Shown piece by piece: positions 17,542 to 25,445 of a DNA stretch of 64,000 nt. Position numbers and translations under genes: made by a program. The notes beneath the pieces are model-generated. The model did no database searches. It saw only the letters and a program-made list of their open reading frames with translations, and was not told the DNA's origin. Source of the stretch: 79-D21 sp964521575 (GTDB lineage Bacteria; Synergistota; Synergistia; Synergistales; 79-D21); contig CAZFSR010000001.1 of assembly GCA_964521575.1 (NCBI GenBank), positions 248,001 to 312,000 of the forward strand. The letters are read 5' to 3'. Each line of letters starts with the position of its first letter. The stretch's first letter is position 1.

Positions 17542-18060
17542 ATGCACCCGTTACCGCAGCTTCGCGGCCTGTCGGTTCGTGAAACCCCTCCGGGGCTTTC
17601 ATCGGGGGCGAGTTCTTCGCCCCACTTGGGTGGAGCCTATTCAGTTGTGAGACCTTGTCGGACATTTCGTCTCTTATTTCGCACCCATCCCCTTTGAGGA
17701 AAGCCGGACTACCCGGGTGTGACATTCGTTTCCTTCAAGTTACCAGCTCCTCGGTGTTTCCTGTGTTTCCTTGCCCTGCAGTTGTTGCGTGCTGCCGTTT
17801 CCTTGCGTTTCCGTTCCACTTCGAACTGCCTGGTACCTGTCTTGCAGGGTTTCCGTGTTTCGAGCTGCACCGGGTAGTCCGACCTCTCAGGCATTCCGGC
17901 TCGTTCGGCTTGTCCGCCGCGCTCCGTGGCGTCTCCGGAAAACCCCGTCCGGTTCGTCCAGATTCACGTGGCGTCTTACCTTTTGACCTTCCTGCCTGAC
18001 GATTCCATCCTACCCGAAGCCCTCTGAAGAGGCAAAGCGACTGAAATCCTCCCAGCGCGG
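17542..18060 (-). ncRNA. Candidate structured RNA, possibly the 5' half of a degenerate group II intron
   Basis: No convincing gene lies in this 0.5-kb stretch, but the minus strand is rich in hairpins. Examples are GGGGCGA/TCGCCCC at about 17605-17623 and GAAAGCCCC/GGGGTTTC around 17581-17600. GGAAAC recurs several times (17745-17860), as in GNRA-rich ribozyme domains. The minus strand also has a short open frame at 17540-17725 (product starts MSDKVSQLNRLHPSGAKNSP) whose style resembles leaders of intron-encoded reverse transcriptases. No reverse transcriptase or domain V was found. The class and both ends are uncertain. Confidence 0.4.
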
Positions 18061-18189
18061 ATGAGGGCGGATAAGGGGAAAATAGCGCCGGAATGTCGAC
18101 TCGCGGCGCAGGTTTTATTCGCTTTAGTGGCAATTTAGTGTACTAACATTGAGAGTTAAGGCTTATAAAACCCGTTCTTTAATGGGACT

Positions 18190-18217
18190 TTTAGACTAGA
18201 TGGCTCGATGCTAGAAT
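18190..18217 (+). promoter_or_regulatory. Candidate promoter of the MalY/PatB-like gene
   Basis: TTTAGA (18190-18195) and TAGAAT (18212-18217) are 16 bases apart, and a TG dinucleotide one base before -10 makes it an extended -10 type. It lies about 40 bases before the start codon. Confidence 0.4.
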
Positions 18218-18260
18218 GGGGTTCAAAACGCCATAGGGGCCGAACAGGAGGCAGCAAAAC

Positions 18261-19439
18261 ATGCGTGAATTCGATTTCGAGACGGTGATCGAGCGGCGCG
18301 GCACGTCCTGCGTCAAATGGGACCAGACCGGGGAACGCTTCGGGGTGAAGGACCTTTTCCCCATGTGGGTCGCGGACATGGACTTCAAGGCCCCGGAGGC
18401 GGTCATCCAGGCCCTTCGCGAGAGGGTCGAGCACGGCATCTACGGCTACACCTTCCACCCGGACAGCTGCTGGGAGGCCGTCACGGGCTGGATCGCGAAC
18501 CGGCACGGCTGGGCGGTTCCCTCCGCGGAATGGTACGCCCCTACGCCGGGCGTCGTCCCGGCCCTGGCGACGACCCTCCTGGCCTTCACGCAGCCGGGTG
18601 ACCGCGTCATCATGCAGACGCCCGTCTACCATCCCTTCTGGTGGGTGATCGAGTCGAACGGGCGGAGGGTTTCGGCCAACGCTTTGCTTTTCGACGGCGC
18701 GCGCTACTCCCTCGACCTGGAGGACCTCGAGCGCCGGGCTTCCGACCCGAGGGCGAAGGTGCTGTTCCTCTGCTCCCCCCACAACCCTTCCGGGCGCGTG
18801 TGGACGAGGGAAGAGCTTTCCGCGGTGGCGGACATCTGCCTCCGGCACGACGTCCTGATCGTCTCCGACGAGATCCATTCGGACATCGTCTACGCCCCGA
18901 ACCGCCATATCCCCATCGCGACCCTTTCCCCGGAGATCGCGGGGCGGACGATCACCTGCATGGCCCCCAGCAAGACTTTCAACATCGCCGGGCTGGCCAG
19001 CTCCTACGCCATCATCCCCGACCCGGAAAAGAGGGCCGTCTTCAAGGGATTCCTGCACGACAACCTGGACCTCTCGGTGAACCTGTTCGGCATCGTCGCC
19101 ATGGAAGCCGCCTACCGGCACGGGGGCCCCTGGCTCGACGCCCTGCTCGGGGTGCTTTCCGGCAACCTCGAATTCGCGGACCGCTTCATGCGGGAGAACC
19201 TTCCCGGCATGAAGCTGGTGAAGCCGGAGGGAACGTACATTCCCTTCGTGGACTGCCGGGGGATGGGCATGGACCCGCAGGGGCTCGCGGACTTTTTGAT
19301 GTACAAGGCGGGAGTGGCCATGAATGCGGGGACGATGTTCGGTCCCGAGGGGGCGGGGTTTGCGCGGCTGAACGTCGCCACGCCGCGGGCCCTTCTCGAG
19401 GAGGGCCTGGGCCGCATCGCACGGGCCATGAAAGCCTGA
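18261..19439 (+). CDS. MalY/PatB family PLP-dependent aminotransferase/cystathionine beta-lyase
   Basis: This 392-residue fold-type I PLP enzyme matches the MalY/PatB (C-S lyase) group. Marks are FPMWVADMDF near the N-terminus, TPGVVPAL, CSPHNPSGRVW, SDEIHSDIVY and the PLP lysine in MAPSKTFNIAGL. Family members split cystathionine or cysteine to pyruvate, ammonia and a thiol, or act as aminotransferases. AGGAGG lies 8 bases before the ATG. It is monocistronic with its own terminator. Confidence 0.88.
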   Translation: MREFDFETVIERRGTSCVKWDQTGERFGVKDLFPMWVADMDFKAPEAVIQALRERVEHGIYGYTFHPDSCWEAVTGWIANRHGWAVPSAEWYAPTPGVVPALATTLLAFTQPGDRVIMQTPVYHPFWWVIESNGRRVSANALLFDGARYSLDLEDLERRASDPRAKVLFLCSPHNPSGRVWTREELSAVADICLRHDVLIVSDEIHSDIVYAPNRHIPIATLSPEIAGRTITCMAPSKTFNIAGLASSYAIIPDPEKRAVFKGFLHDNLDLSVNLFGIVAMEAAYRHGGPWLDALLGVLSGNLEFADRFMRENLPGMKLVKPEGTYIPFVDCRGMGMDPQGLADFLMYKAGVAMNAGTMFGPEGAGFARLNVATPRALLEEGLGRIARAMKA

Positions 19440-19456
19440 CGGAACGGCCAAAACAA

Positions 19457-19495
19457 AGGGGCCGGCCCGATTTAACGGACCGGCCCCTGTTTTTT
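19457..19495 (+). terminator. Rho-independent terminator after the MalY/PatB-like gene
   Basis: GGGGCCGGCCCG pairs with CGGACCGGCCCC (one mismatch) around a short ATTTAA loop and is followed by GTTTTTT. Confidence 0.88.
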
Positions 19496-19529
19496 CAAGC
19501 CTCGAACCCCGCCATGGGTCCGTGTCCGT

Positions 19530-19778
19530 TCAACGTTCCTGCAAAGTGGTCTTTTCCATCCTCTCGAGCTCGACCCGGGTCTTCTCGATATCCGCGATGA
19601 CCTCCCGCAGCCACTTCTCCCGCGTGGCCGGGTCGATCTTCGCGGCACTCTCGGGTGATTCGAGAGCCGCCTTTTTCTTCTCCTGGATCTTCAGCCAATC
19701 CCGGAGCTTCTTCAGGTTCTCGAGATCGCCCTTGAACGCCTCGGTTTCCTCGTCATGGCGGACGAACGCCTGGCTCAT
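19530..19778 (-). CDS. Small charged coiled-coil protein, unknown function
   Basis: This 82-residue, highly charged, almost certainly helical protein begins MSQAFVRHDEETEAF and contains heptad-like stretches such as LENLKKLRDWLKIQEKKKAAL. AGGAGG stands eight bases before the ATG, so expression is likely. No domain was recognised. It has no obvious partner: it converges on the MalY/PatB-like gene and diverges from the PAS/HD-GYP gene. Confidence 0.65.
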   Translation of the reverse strand: MSQAFVRHDEETEAFKGDLENLKKLRDWLKIQEKKKAALESPESAAKIDPATREKWLREVIADIEKTRVELERMEKTTLQER

Positions 19779-19905
19779 TGCCGATTCCTCCTTAAATAGA
19801 TCCGTTGCGGTGGAGACGAATGCGCCCCCATTCTAGCCTGTATTTCACGAAAATGCCACGTTCGCGGTAAAGTCCGGAACGGCCGGATTGTGCTACCATA
19901 ACTTT

Positions 19906-21843
19906 ATGCGCCACGACGCGACCGCCCAGGGAAGCCTAAAGGAAGTTCTTCCGTCCGTGCCGTCCGCGAAACCCGCAGAACGGCCGCCCGATGCACCCGT
20001 CCGCCCGCCCCTGAGCCTTCTCGAAGCCTACCTGAACCTTTCCGAGGAGCTGTTCTGCGAAGCCGGGTACGACGGCTTCATCCGCTGGCTCAACCCCGCC
20101 TGGGAGCGCCACCTCGGGTACCGTGCCGAAGACCTGATGGACCGCCCCTTCGTCGAGTTCCTCCACCCCTCCGACGTCCGCACCTCCCGTCCCTTCTTCC
20201 GCGAGATCCGGCGGATGAGAACCGGCCTGCTTTCCCTCGAGGCCCGGTTCCGCGGGGCCGACGGCACCTACAAGTGGTTCTCCTGGACCCTGCGCCAGGG
20301 CCGGAGCCCCCGCCTCTTCTTCGCCCTCGGGCGCGAGATGACCGAGCAGAAGTTTTTGGAAGAATCGCTGGAGCAGGCCCAGGCCCGCATGCGGTTCATG
20401 CAGGACATCGCCGAAAGCTCCATCCACCCCTTCGCCGCCGGCGACGGCTCCGGCCGGATCCTGAGCTGCAACAAGGCCTTCCAGGACCTGCTGGGCTACA
20501 CGGAAGAGGAGATTATCGGCCTCACGTGGAAGGACCTGACCCCGATCCGCCACCACCGGCTGGACACCCGCCGCCACGAGGCCGCCCGGAGGACCGGGAA
20601 GGTACAGGGATACGAGAAGGAGCTGATCCGCAAGGACGGTTCCCTCGTGCCCGTTTCCATCTTCATCCACGCGGTTGCCGGCGACCGGGACGGCGTGCCC
20701 ATCCACTTCGCCTTCATCCGCGACATCTCGGACCGCAAGCAGGCCGAGGAACGCCTCCGCGTCGAGAAGGCCTACTGGGAACGGCTCTTCCAGAGCGCCC
20801 CGGACGCCATCGCCATCGAGAGCTTCGGCGACCTGAAGGTCGTCAACGTGAACGACCGGTTCTGCGAGTTCTTCGGCTACTCCCGCGAGGAAACCCTGGG
20901 AAAGAAGCTGAACGACCTGGTCGTCCCCGAATCCCTGAAAGGCGAGGGAGAACGCCTCGACCTCCGCGCCGCCGAGGACTGGGAAGCGGCGCCCATCGAA
21001 ACCCGGCGGTGCCGCAAGGACGGCACGCTCGTGGACGTGGCCATCCAGTCCGTCCTCATCCGGGACGGGGAAAATTCCCTGGGCTTCTACACCCTCTACC
21101 GCGACACCCGCCAGATGAAGCGGGCGGAAGCCAGCCTCACGGAAAGCCGCGAACAGCTTCGCCGCAGCCTCGAACGCATGGAGCGGGCCTGGGAGCAGAC
21201 CATCGTGGCCCTTTCCAACACCGTGGAGCGCAAGGACCCCTACACCGCCGGCCACCAGCGCCGCGTTTCCGAGCTCGCCTGCGCCATCGCCGCCCGCATG
21301 GGCCTCCCCGAGGACCGCGTGAGGGGCATCCGTATGGCTGCCCTGGTGCACGACATCGGGAAGATCAACATCCCCACGGACATCCTGAGCAAGCCCGGCC
21401 TTCTGGGGGACATGGAACGGAGCCTCGTGCGGACCCACAGCGAATCCGGGTACCAGATCCTGAGGGGGATCGAGCTGCCCTGGCCGCTGGCCGACATCGT
21501 GTACCAGCACCACGAGCGCCTGGACGGCTCCGGCTACCCCCAGGGGCTGAAGAACGGCGAGATCCTGCTGGACGCCCAGATCCTGGCCGTGGCGGACATC
21601 GTGGAGGCCATCTCGTGGGACCGCCCCTACCGGCCCGCCCTGGGCGTGGACCGGGCCCTGACCGAGATCCAGGCCCTCGCCGGGCAGGCCCTCAACCAGG
21701 AAGTGGTGGAAACCTGCCGCGCCCTGATTTCCGAGGGAACCTTCACCTTCGCGGAAGCCACGGACACGCCGCTCGTGCCGACCCACCCCTGCCCTCCTCA
21801 GGCCTACCTGTTCCAACCGAAGGATTTCGCCGGAACGGACTAA
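19906..21843 (+). CDS. PAS-PAS-PAS-HD-GYP protein (putative c-di-GMP phosphodiesterase)
   Basis: This 645-residue protein has three PAS/PAC sensor modules (about 40-150, 165-280 and 285-405; PAC endings GREMTEQKFLEESL, IRDISDRKQAEERL and YRDTRQMKRAEASL). An HD-GYP domain follows (about 425-620) with VHDIGKINIP and HHERLDGSGYPQG, both catalytic motifs intact. The HD-GYP part is very similar to that of the gene at 2619-4019. No SD precedes the ATG. Instead TGCTACCAT, an extended -10, ends 6 bases upstream, so the message may be leaderless. Confidence 0.88.
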   Translation: MRHDATAQGSLKEVLPSVPSAKPAERPPDAPVRPPLSLLEAYLNLSEELFCEAGYDGFIRWLNPAWERHLGYRAEDLMDRPFVEFLHPSDVRTSRPFFREIRRMRTGLLSLEARFRGADGTYKWFSWTLRQGRSPRLFFALGREMTEQKFLEESLEQAQARMRFMQDIAESSIHPFAAGDGSGRILSCNKAFQDLLGYTEEEIIGLTWKDLTPIRHHRLDTRRHEAARRTGKVQGYEKELIRKDGSLVPVSIFIHAVAGDRDGVPIHFAFIRDISDRKQAEERLRVEKAYWERLFQSAPDAIAIESFGDLKVVNVNDRFCEFFGYSREETLGKKLNDLVVPESLKGEGERLDLRAAEDWEAAPIETRRCRKDGTLVDVAIQSVLIRDGENSLGFYTLYRDTRQMKRAEASLTESREQLRRSLERMERAWEQTIVALSNTVERKDPYTAGHQRRVSELACAIAARMGLPEDRVRGIRMAALVHDIGKINIPTDILSKPGLLGDMERSLVRTHSESGYQILRGIELPWPLADIVYQHHERLDGSGYPQGLKNGEILLDAQILAVADIVEAISWDRPYRPALGVDRALTEIQALAGQALNQEVVETCRALISEGTFTFAEATDTPLVPTHPCPPQAYLFQPKDFAGTD

Positions 21844-21868
21844 AAAAGCCCCCCGAGGGGGCTTTTTT
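21842..21868. terminator. Bidirectional terminator between convergent genes
   Basis: AAAAAAGCCCCC and GGGGGCTTTTTT form a short stem flanked by A and T runs, so it works in both directions. It overlaps the stop codons of both neighbouring genes. Confidence 0.9.
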
Positions 21869-22338
21869 CATTCGGGGTACCCGGACCGGCGCCCGGCCAG
21901 CTCCTTCACCCGCACCCGCACCACCGTCACCGCGGCCATGGCCTTCTCCGGGAAATCCAGCGCCCGGCCCGCGAAGGCCTTCACCACCACGTCCAGCCCG
22001 GCCCGCTTCTCGGGCCCTTCCAGGATCTCCGCCACGCCCCGCCCCACGACGCTCCGGTACTTGACCGACCACTCGCACGGGTCCGGGTCCGTGGTCACCT
22101 CCAGGCCTTCCTCCACCTCGAAGGAAACGTTCGGGTTCGCCCTGATCAGCTCCAGCTTGGTTCCCCCCGCGAAGCCGTGGAAGTAGAGACACCCGTTTTC
22201 GTACCCGTAGCACAGGGGCACGATGTAGGGATACTCCGTGTCGAACAGGGCCAGCCGGCAAACGTTGTTCCGCGCCAGGATCGCCTCGATGGCCGAACGG
22301 TCCGTGATCTCCTTGTCTTTCCGCCTCATGTCGCGCAT
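21868..22338 (-). CDS. Pyridoxamine 5'-phosphate oxidase-like FMN-binding protein (NimA-like)
   Basis: This 156-residue split-barrel flavin protein begins MRRKDKEITDRSAIEAIL and continues CRLALFDTEYPYIVPLCYGY, the pattern of the NimA-like subgroup. Some members of that subgroup reduce nitroimidazoles; others have unknown roles. The HGFAGGTKLELIRANPNVSF segment lies in the expected FMN-phosphate region. Two in-frame ATGs four codons apart are possible starts; the first is used. The stop codon lies within the T run of the shared terminator. Confidence 0.8.
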   Translation of the reverse strand: MRDMRRKDKEITDRSAIEAILARNNVCRLALFDTEYPYIVPLCYGYENGCLYFHGFAGGTKLELIRANPNVSFEVEEGLEVTTDPDPCEWSVKYRSVVGRGVAEILEGPEKRAGLDVVVKAFAGRALDFPEKAMAAVTVVRVRVKELAGRRSGYPE

Positions 22339-22450
22339 GTTCCGAACCCCCCGTAAAAGCGCTGTGTGCCTACCGCTTCATTATGACAGCAGTCCGAAGG
22401 CCTGCCCACCCCGGCGAAAAAATTAACGCTTTTCTTCCCTTTCGTCATTT

Positions 22451-22474
22451 GTGGAATCGGCGGCTCGATTCCAC
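22451..22474 (+). promoter_or_regulatory. Leader hairpin before the DUF1659 gene
   Basis: GTGGAATCG and CGATTCCAC form a perfect 9-bp stem with a six-base loop, ending about 24 bases before the strong SD of the DUF1659 gene. It may stabilise the 5' end of the message. No T run follows. Confidence 0.45.
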
Positions 22475-22513
22475 TCTTACCCTTTGAAGCCACGAGAAAG
22501 GAGGTGAAAGAAA

Positions 22514-22729
22514 ATGGCAGCCTACACCCCCGAAGCGTCCCGCCTGGCCCTGAAGATCCAGACGGGAACCAACGAACAGGGGAAACCCGTCTACCGGACC
22601 CTCAACTTCTCCGGCGTTGACGCCGCCGCCCTCGCGGACGACGTCGCCGCCGTGGCCTCGGCCCTCGGAGCCCTGCTCGCGTACCCCGTTTCCGCCGTCA
22701 GCAAGATCGACAGCGACCTGGTGGCCTAG
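22514..22729 (+). CDS. DUF1659 domain protein
   Basis: This 71-residue protein has the DUF1659 layout: a beta-rich first half (LALKIQTGTNEQGKPVYRTL, followed by NFSGVDAAA) and a helical second half (ALADDVAAVASALGALL) ending in KIDSDLVA. The SD AAAGGAGGTGAAA is almost a full complement of the 16S rRNA tail, implying heavy translation. It is first in a cassette with DUF2922, YvrJ and a sigma factor. No molecular function is known for the family. Confidence 0.85.
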   Translation: MAAYTPEASRLALKIQTGTNEQGKPVYRTLNFSGVDAAALADDVAAVASALGALLAYPVSAVSKIDSDLVA

Positions 22730-22770
22730 TTTCCGTAAGGCCCGGACGATGAACGAAAGGAGGTGAAACC

Positions 22771-22980
22771 ATGAAGACCCTTCGGATGACATTCGGAACC
22801 CCGGTGGCGGACGAGAACCTGGTCCTGTCCATGGCCTACCCCAGGGACGGGCTCACCCAGGCCGAGATCGAGACGGCCATGCAGGCCGTGATCGACCACA
22901 ACGTTTTCGTCGCGGGACCCAACAGCCGCCTCGGCGCGGACATCGTGGACCGCACGGTGACCGTCGTCTTCGGCGACTAG
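22771..22980 (+). CDS. DUF2922 domain protein
   Basis: This 69-residue protein shows the DUF2922 pattern LRMTFGTPVADENLVLSMAYPR at its N-terminus (read in two parts: LRMTFGTPVADE and NLVLSMAYPR) and a C-terminal DIVDRTVTVVFGD. The SD AAAGGAGGTGAAA matches that of the preceding gene, so the two are probably made in similar high amounts. In Firmicutes and Synergistota such genes commonly occur as a pair with DUF1659. Function is unknown. Confidence 0.85.
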   Translation: MKTLRMTFGTPVADENLVLSMAYPRDGLTQAEIETAMQAVIDHNVFVAGPNSRLGADIVDRTVTVVFGD

Positions 22981-23053
22981 AAAAGCGCCCGTTCTGAAAA
23001 GTAGCGACTTCCGCCCCGTCCCGGCATCGACAGGATGGACGGTCAAGCCCGAA

Positions 23054-23077
23054 GGCGGGGGGCGTTTGCCCCCCGCC
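23054..23077 (+). terminator. Intercistronic GC hairpin between DUF2922 and yvrJ-like genes
   Basis: GGCGGGGGGC pairs perfectly with GCCCCCCGCC around GTTT. There is no T run, so it is more likely an attenuator or mRNA-stabilising hairpin that sets a ratio between the small proteins and the sigma factor. Confidence 0.45.
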
Positions 23078-23108
23078 CCAAACGCTGAGAGCCCGAGGAG
23101 GTGATCCC

Positions 23109-23264
23109 GTGGAAGAGCTGGTGAAAGCGGCCCTGCAGAGCGGATTTTCCATCGCCGTGGCCTCGTACCTGCTGGTGAGGATGGAAAGCAAGCTCGAAGC
23201 CCTGACCCTGGCCATCCGGGACCTGCAGACCGCCCTCAACCGTTCCGGAGCCGCCTCTTCCTAG
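23109..23264 (+). CDS. YvrJ family small membrane protein
   Basis: This 51-residue protein has a GTG start and GAGGAGGTG just upstream. It reads VEELVKAALQSGFSIAVAS, then YLLVRMESKLEALTLAIRDL. This is the YvrJ layout of one N-terminal hydrophobic helix followed by a short amphipathic helix. In Bacillus subtilis yvrJ neighbours the sigO/rsoA alternative sigma system; here it is directly followed by a sigma-factor gene. The role is unknown. Confidence 0.8.
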   Translation: MEELVKAALQSGFSIAVASYLLVRMESKLEALTLAIRDLQTALNRSGAASS

Positions 23265-23304
23265 GGAGGGGCCTCCCCGGACGGGAGGAGGAAGAAGAGA
23301 AAAG

Positions 23305-23805
23305 ATGTTCGACGAAGCGAGGAAGGAGCAGATCGTGAAGGATTTCAGGCCCCTGGTGAAAGCCGCCGCCCGGCAGTACAAGGGACGCGGCGCCGATTTC
23401 GAGGACCTTTGCCAGGAAGGCAGCCTGGCCGTGCTGAGGCTGCTGGACAAATGCACGAGTGAGGACCACGTTGCCCTTTTCCTGCGAATGGCCGTGAAAA
23501 GGGCCGTCCGCGACGCCGCCCGGCGCCTGCGCTGGAAGGAGCACCCCGCGGACCTGGAAGCGTACGAGGACCAGGCGGCCCCGGAAGACCTGGCCGCCGT
23601 ATTCGACGAACCCATGGAGATCGAACTGCTGCTGAGGAAGATTCCCAGCGCCCAGGACCGGCTGATCGTGATGCGCCTCGCCGAGGGCGCCACCCAGGGC
23701 GAGATCGCCCGGGAACTGTGCCTCACCCAGCAGGCCGTCAGCGCCCGCCTGGGTCCCATCCGCCGAACACTCGCCCCGCTCGTCCACGAGGGGGAGAAGG
23801 GATAG
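23305..23805 (+). CDS. Small sigma-70-family RNA polymerase sigma factor
   Basis: This 166-residue protein has a region-2-like segment (DFEDLCQEGSLAVLRLLDK, about residues 31-50). Its C-terminal region-4 helix-turn-helix is GATQGEIARELCLTQQAVSA (about 131-150). Region 3 is absent, as in ECF and phage-type factors. GGGAGGAGG precedes the start. Last gene of the DUF1659-DUF2922-YvrJ cassette, followed by a terminator. It may regulate that cassette, but no target promoter was identified. Confidence 0.82.
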   Translation: MFDEARKEQIVKDFRPLVKAAARQYKGRGADFEDLCQEGSLAVLRLLDKCTSEDHVALFLRMAVKRAVRDAARRLRWKEHPADLEAYEDQAAPEDLAAVFDEPMEIELLLRKIPSAQDRLIVMRLAEGATQGEIARELCLTQQAVSARLGPIRRTLAPLVHEGEKG

Positions 23806-23840
23806 AGGAGAAAGAAAAGCCGAGTACAGACGAGGCCAGA

Positions 23841-23876
23841 CGAAACCGGGATTCCGCAAGGGGGTCCCGGTTTTTC
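23841..23876 (+). terminator. Rho-independent terminator after the sigma-factor gene
   Basis: AACCGGGA (23844-23851) pairs with TCCCGGTT (23865-23872) and is followed by TTT. Confidence 0.8.
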
Positions 23877-23938
23877 GCGTGCAAAACAGGAGCTCCTGTG
23901 ACTATGTCGTTAGCCTATAACAATATAGAGAATTAGTA

Positions 23939-23968
23939 TTAAGACTTTTTTTAAAGCCATCGTATCAT
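23939..23968 (+). promoter_or_regulatory. Candidate promoter of the acyl-amino-acid operon
   Basis: TTAAGA (23939-23944) and TATCAT (23963-23968) are 18 bases apart in an AT-rich stretch just before the amidohydrolase gene. The -10 has one mismatch; the -35 is weak (four of six). Confidence 0.35.
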
Positions 23969-24002
23969 GAACCCGAAACTAGGCTATATGGGGGTGGAAT
24001 AG

Positions 24003-25376
24003 TTGTATGACATTAAGATCATCGGCGGACAGATCGTCGATCCGACAAGCAGGACTCTCGCAGCGAAGGACATCGGTATAAAGGACGGAAAAATCGCCGC
24101 CGTTGGCAACAACCTGGAGGGAGCCAGAGAAACGTTTATTGCTGACGGAAATTACGTCAGCGCCGGTTTTATAGACATCCACTGCCATGAAGAATCCCTT
24201 GCACTCACGGAAGGGAAGGATTTGGATATATCGATTGCCCTGCTGAGAAGCGGTGTCACGACTGCAGTAGGGGGGAATTGTGGTTCGAATCGCAACAATT
24301 TCCGCGAATTTATTGAATATGTCCAAGCGGGGAATTATCCCCTGAATTTCATGACCTACGTCGGCCACAACACCCTCAGGGAAAAGGTCGGCAACGAGGA
24401 TATCCACGCGAAATCATCGAAGTTGCAGATCGAAAAAATGAAAACCCTTGTCGAGGAGGCAATCGATTTCGGCGGGATCGGCCTTTCTTACGGGCTCGAG
24501 TATTGTCCGGGCATCGACGAAGAAGAAGCCGTTTCAGTGGCTGAGAGGATAAATGGAAGAAGTGATGTTCTCGCGGCATTTCATGCGCGGTACGACTCCA
24601 CCAGAGCGTTGGTGGCTCTGTCTGAGATCAATGATATCGCAGAGGCAATCAAAACTCCCGTTCAAATATCCCATCTGTCGAGCGTCTGTGCCTACGGGAA
24701 TATGCGAGAAGCTCTCGTGAAGATAGAAAACATGGTGAATAAAGGCCTTGACGTAATGGCCGATGCCTATCCCTATGATGCATTCAGTTGCAAGATCGGT
24801 AGCGCCGTCTTCGAAGAAGGCTGCTTCGAAAACTGGGGAAAGAGCTTTGATTCGGTGATGCTAGCCGAGGAACCTTATCGTGGGGTTTTCTGCAACCGGG
24901 AACTCTTTTACGAAGTTCGGCAGAAGTATCCGAAAATGTATGTGGTTGCCGTCGTGATGAACGAGGATGAAATCAAGGCGGCGTTAAAGCACCCCCTAGT
25001 TTTTGCTGCCAGCGACGGCGGCTACAACAATCACCAGGGACACCCCCGCGGAGCCGGGACCTTTGCAAGGGTTCTGGGAAGATACTGCCTGAAGGATAAA
25101 CTATTCGACCTCTATGAAGCCATCCACAAGATGACCGTGATGCCCGCAAAAAGGCTCCGTATTGACAGCCGGAAGGGAAAAATCCAGGAGGGTTACGACG
25201 CGGACCTCGTAATTTTCGATCCCTCTACGATTATCGATCGGGCTACTTTCCAAGATCCTCAAACCCCCCCCGAAGGAATAGAAGCCGTTTTCGTGAACGG
25301 AAGAATGGCTGTCGACAAAGACCTTGTGACAGGTGTAAAGGCAGGTGAATTCATTCCTAGGCCAGATAACAAATAG
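24003..25376 (+). CDS. D-aminoacylase / N-acyl-D-amino-acid deacylase family amidohydrolase
   Basis: This 457-residue metal-dependent amidohydrolase has IIGGQIVDPTSRTL at the N-terminus, the metal motif IDIHCHEESLAL, GVTTAVGGNCG, ISHLSSVCAYG and DAYPYDAFSC. The C-terminal EGYDADLVIFDP closes the fold. The combination matches D-aminoacylases and related dihydroorotase-like enzymes, which free an amino acid from an N-acyl derivative. The TTG start is supported by GGGGGTGG six bases upstream and by the lack of an upstream alternative. First gene of a four-gene operon with a carrier and two peptidase-family amidohydrolases. Confidence 0.8.
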   Translation: MYDIKIIGGQIVDPTSRTLAAKDIGIKDGKIAAVGNNLEGARETFIADGNYVSAGFIDIHCHEESLALTEGKDLDISIALLRSGVTTAVGGNCGSNRNNFREFIEYVQAGNYPLNFMTYVGHNTLREKVGNEDIHAKSSKLQIEKMKTLVEEAIDFGGIGLSYGLEYCPGIDEEEAVSVAERINGRSDVLAAFHARYDSTRALVALSEINDIAEAIKTPVQISHLSSVCAYGNMREALVKIENMVNKGLDVMADAYPYDAFSCKIGSAVFEEGCFENWGKSFDSVMLAEEPYRGVFCNRELFYEVRQKYPKMYVVAVVMNEDEIKAALKHPLVFAASDGGYNNHQGHPRGAGTFARVLGRYCLKDKLFDLYEAIHKMTVMPAKRLRIDSRKGKIQEGYDADLVIFDPSTIIDRATFQDPQTPPEGIEAVFVNGRMAVDKDLVTGVKAGEFIPRPDNK

Positions 25377-25445
25377 GAGTTTTTACGGGCAGGAAAAGCT
25401 TTTTAGATTAAAAAAGCAAAAATCAACGGAAAAGGGGCGATAAAA

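Noticed and set aside
17690..17720. GAGGAAAGCCGGACT resembling the conserved start of RNase P RNA
   Set aside because: The remaining conserved RNase P RNA segments, such as the ACAGAA and GGTAAACCCC regions, are absent on either strand.
17655..18133. Overlapping short open frames on both strands of the RNA-like region
   Set aside because: No SD, no domain, and Arg/Pro-rich sequences on both strands; the signal looks structural rather than coding.
19530..19698. Possibility that the coiled-coil protein is a GreA/GreB-type factor
   Set aside because: The start MSQAFVRHDEE is suggestive, but the C-terminal FKBP-like domain is missing and the helical pattern is generic.
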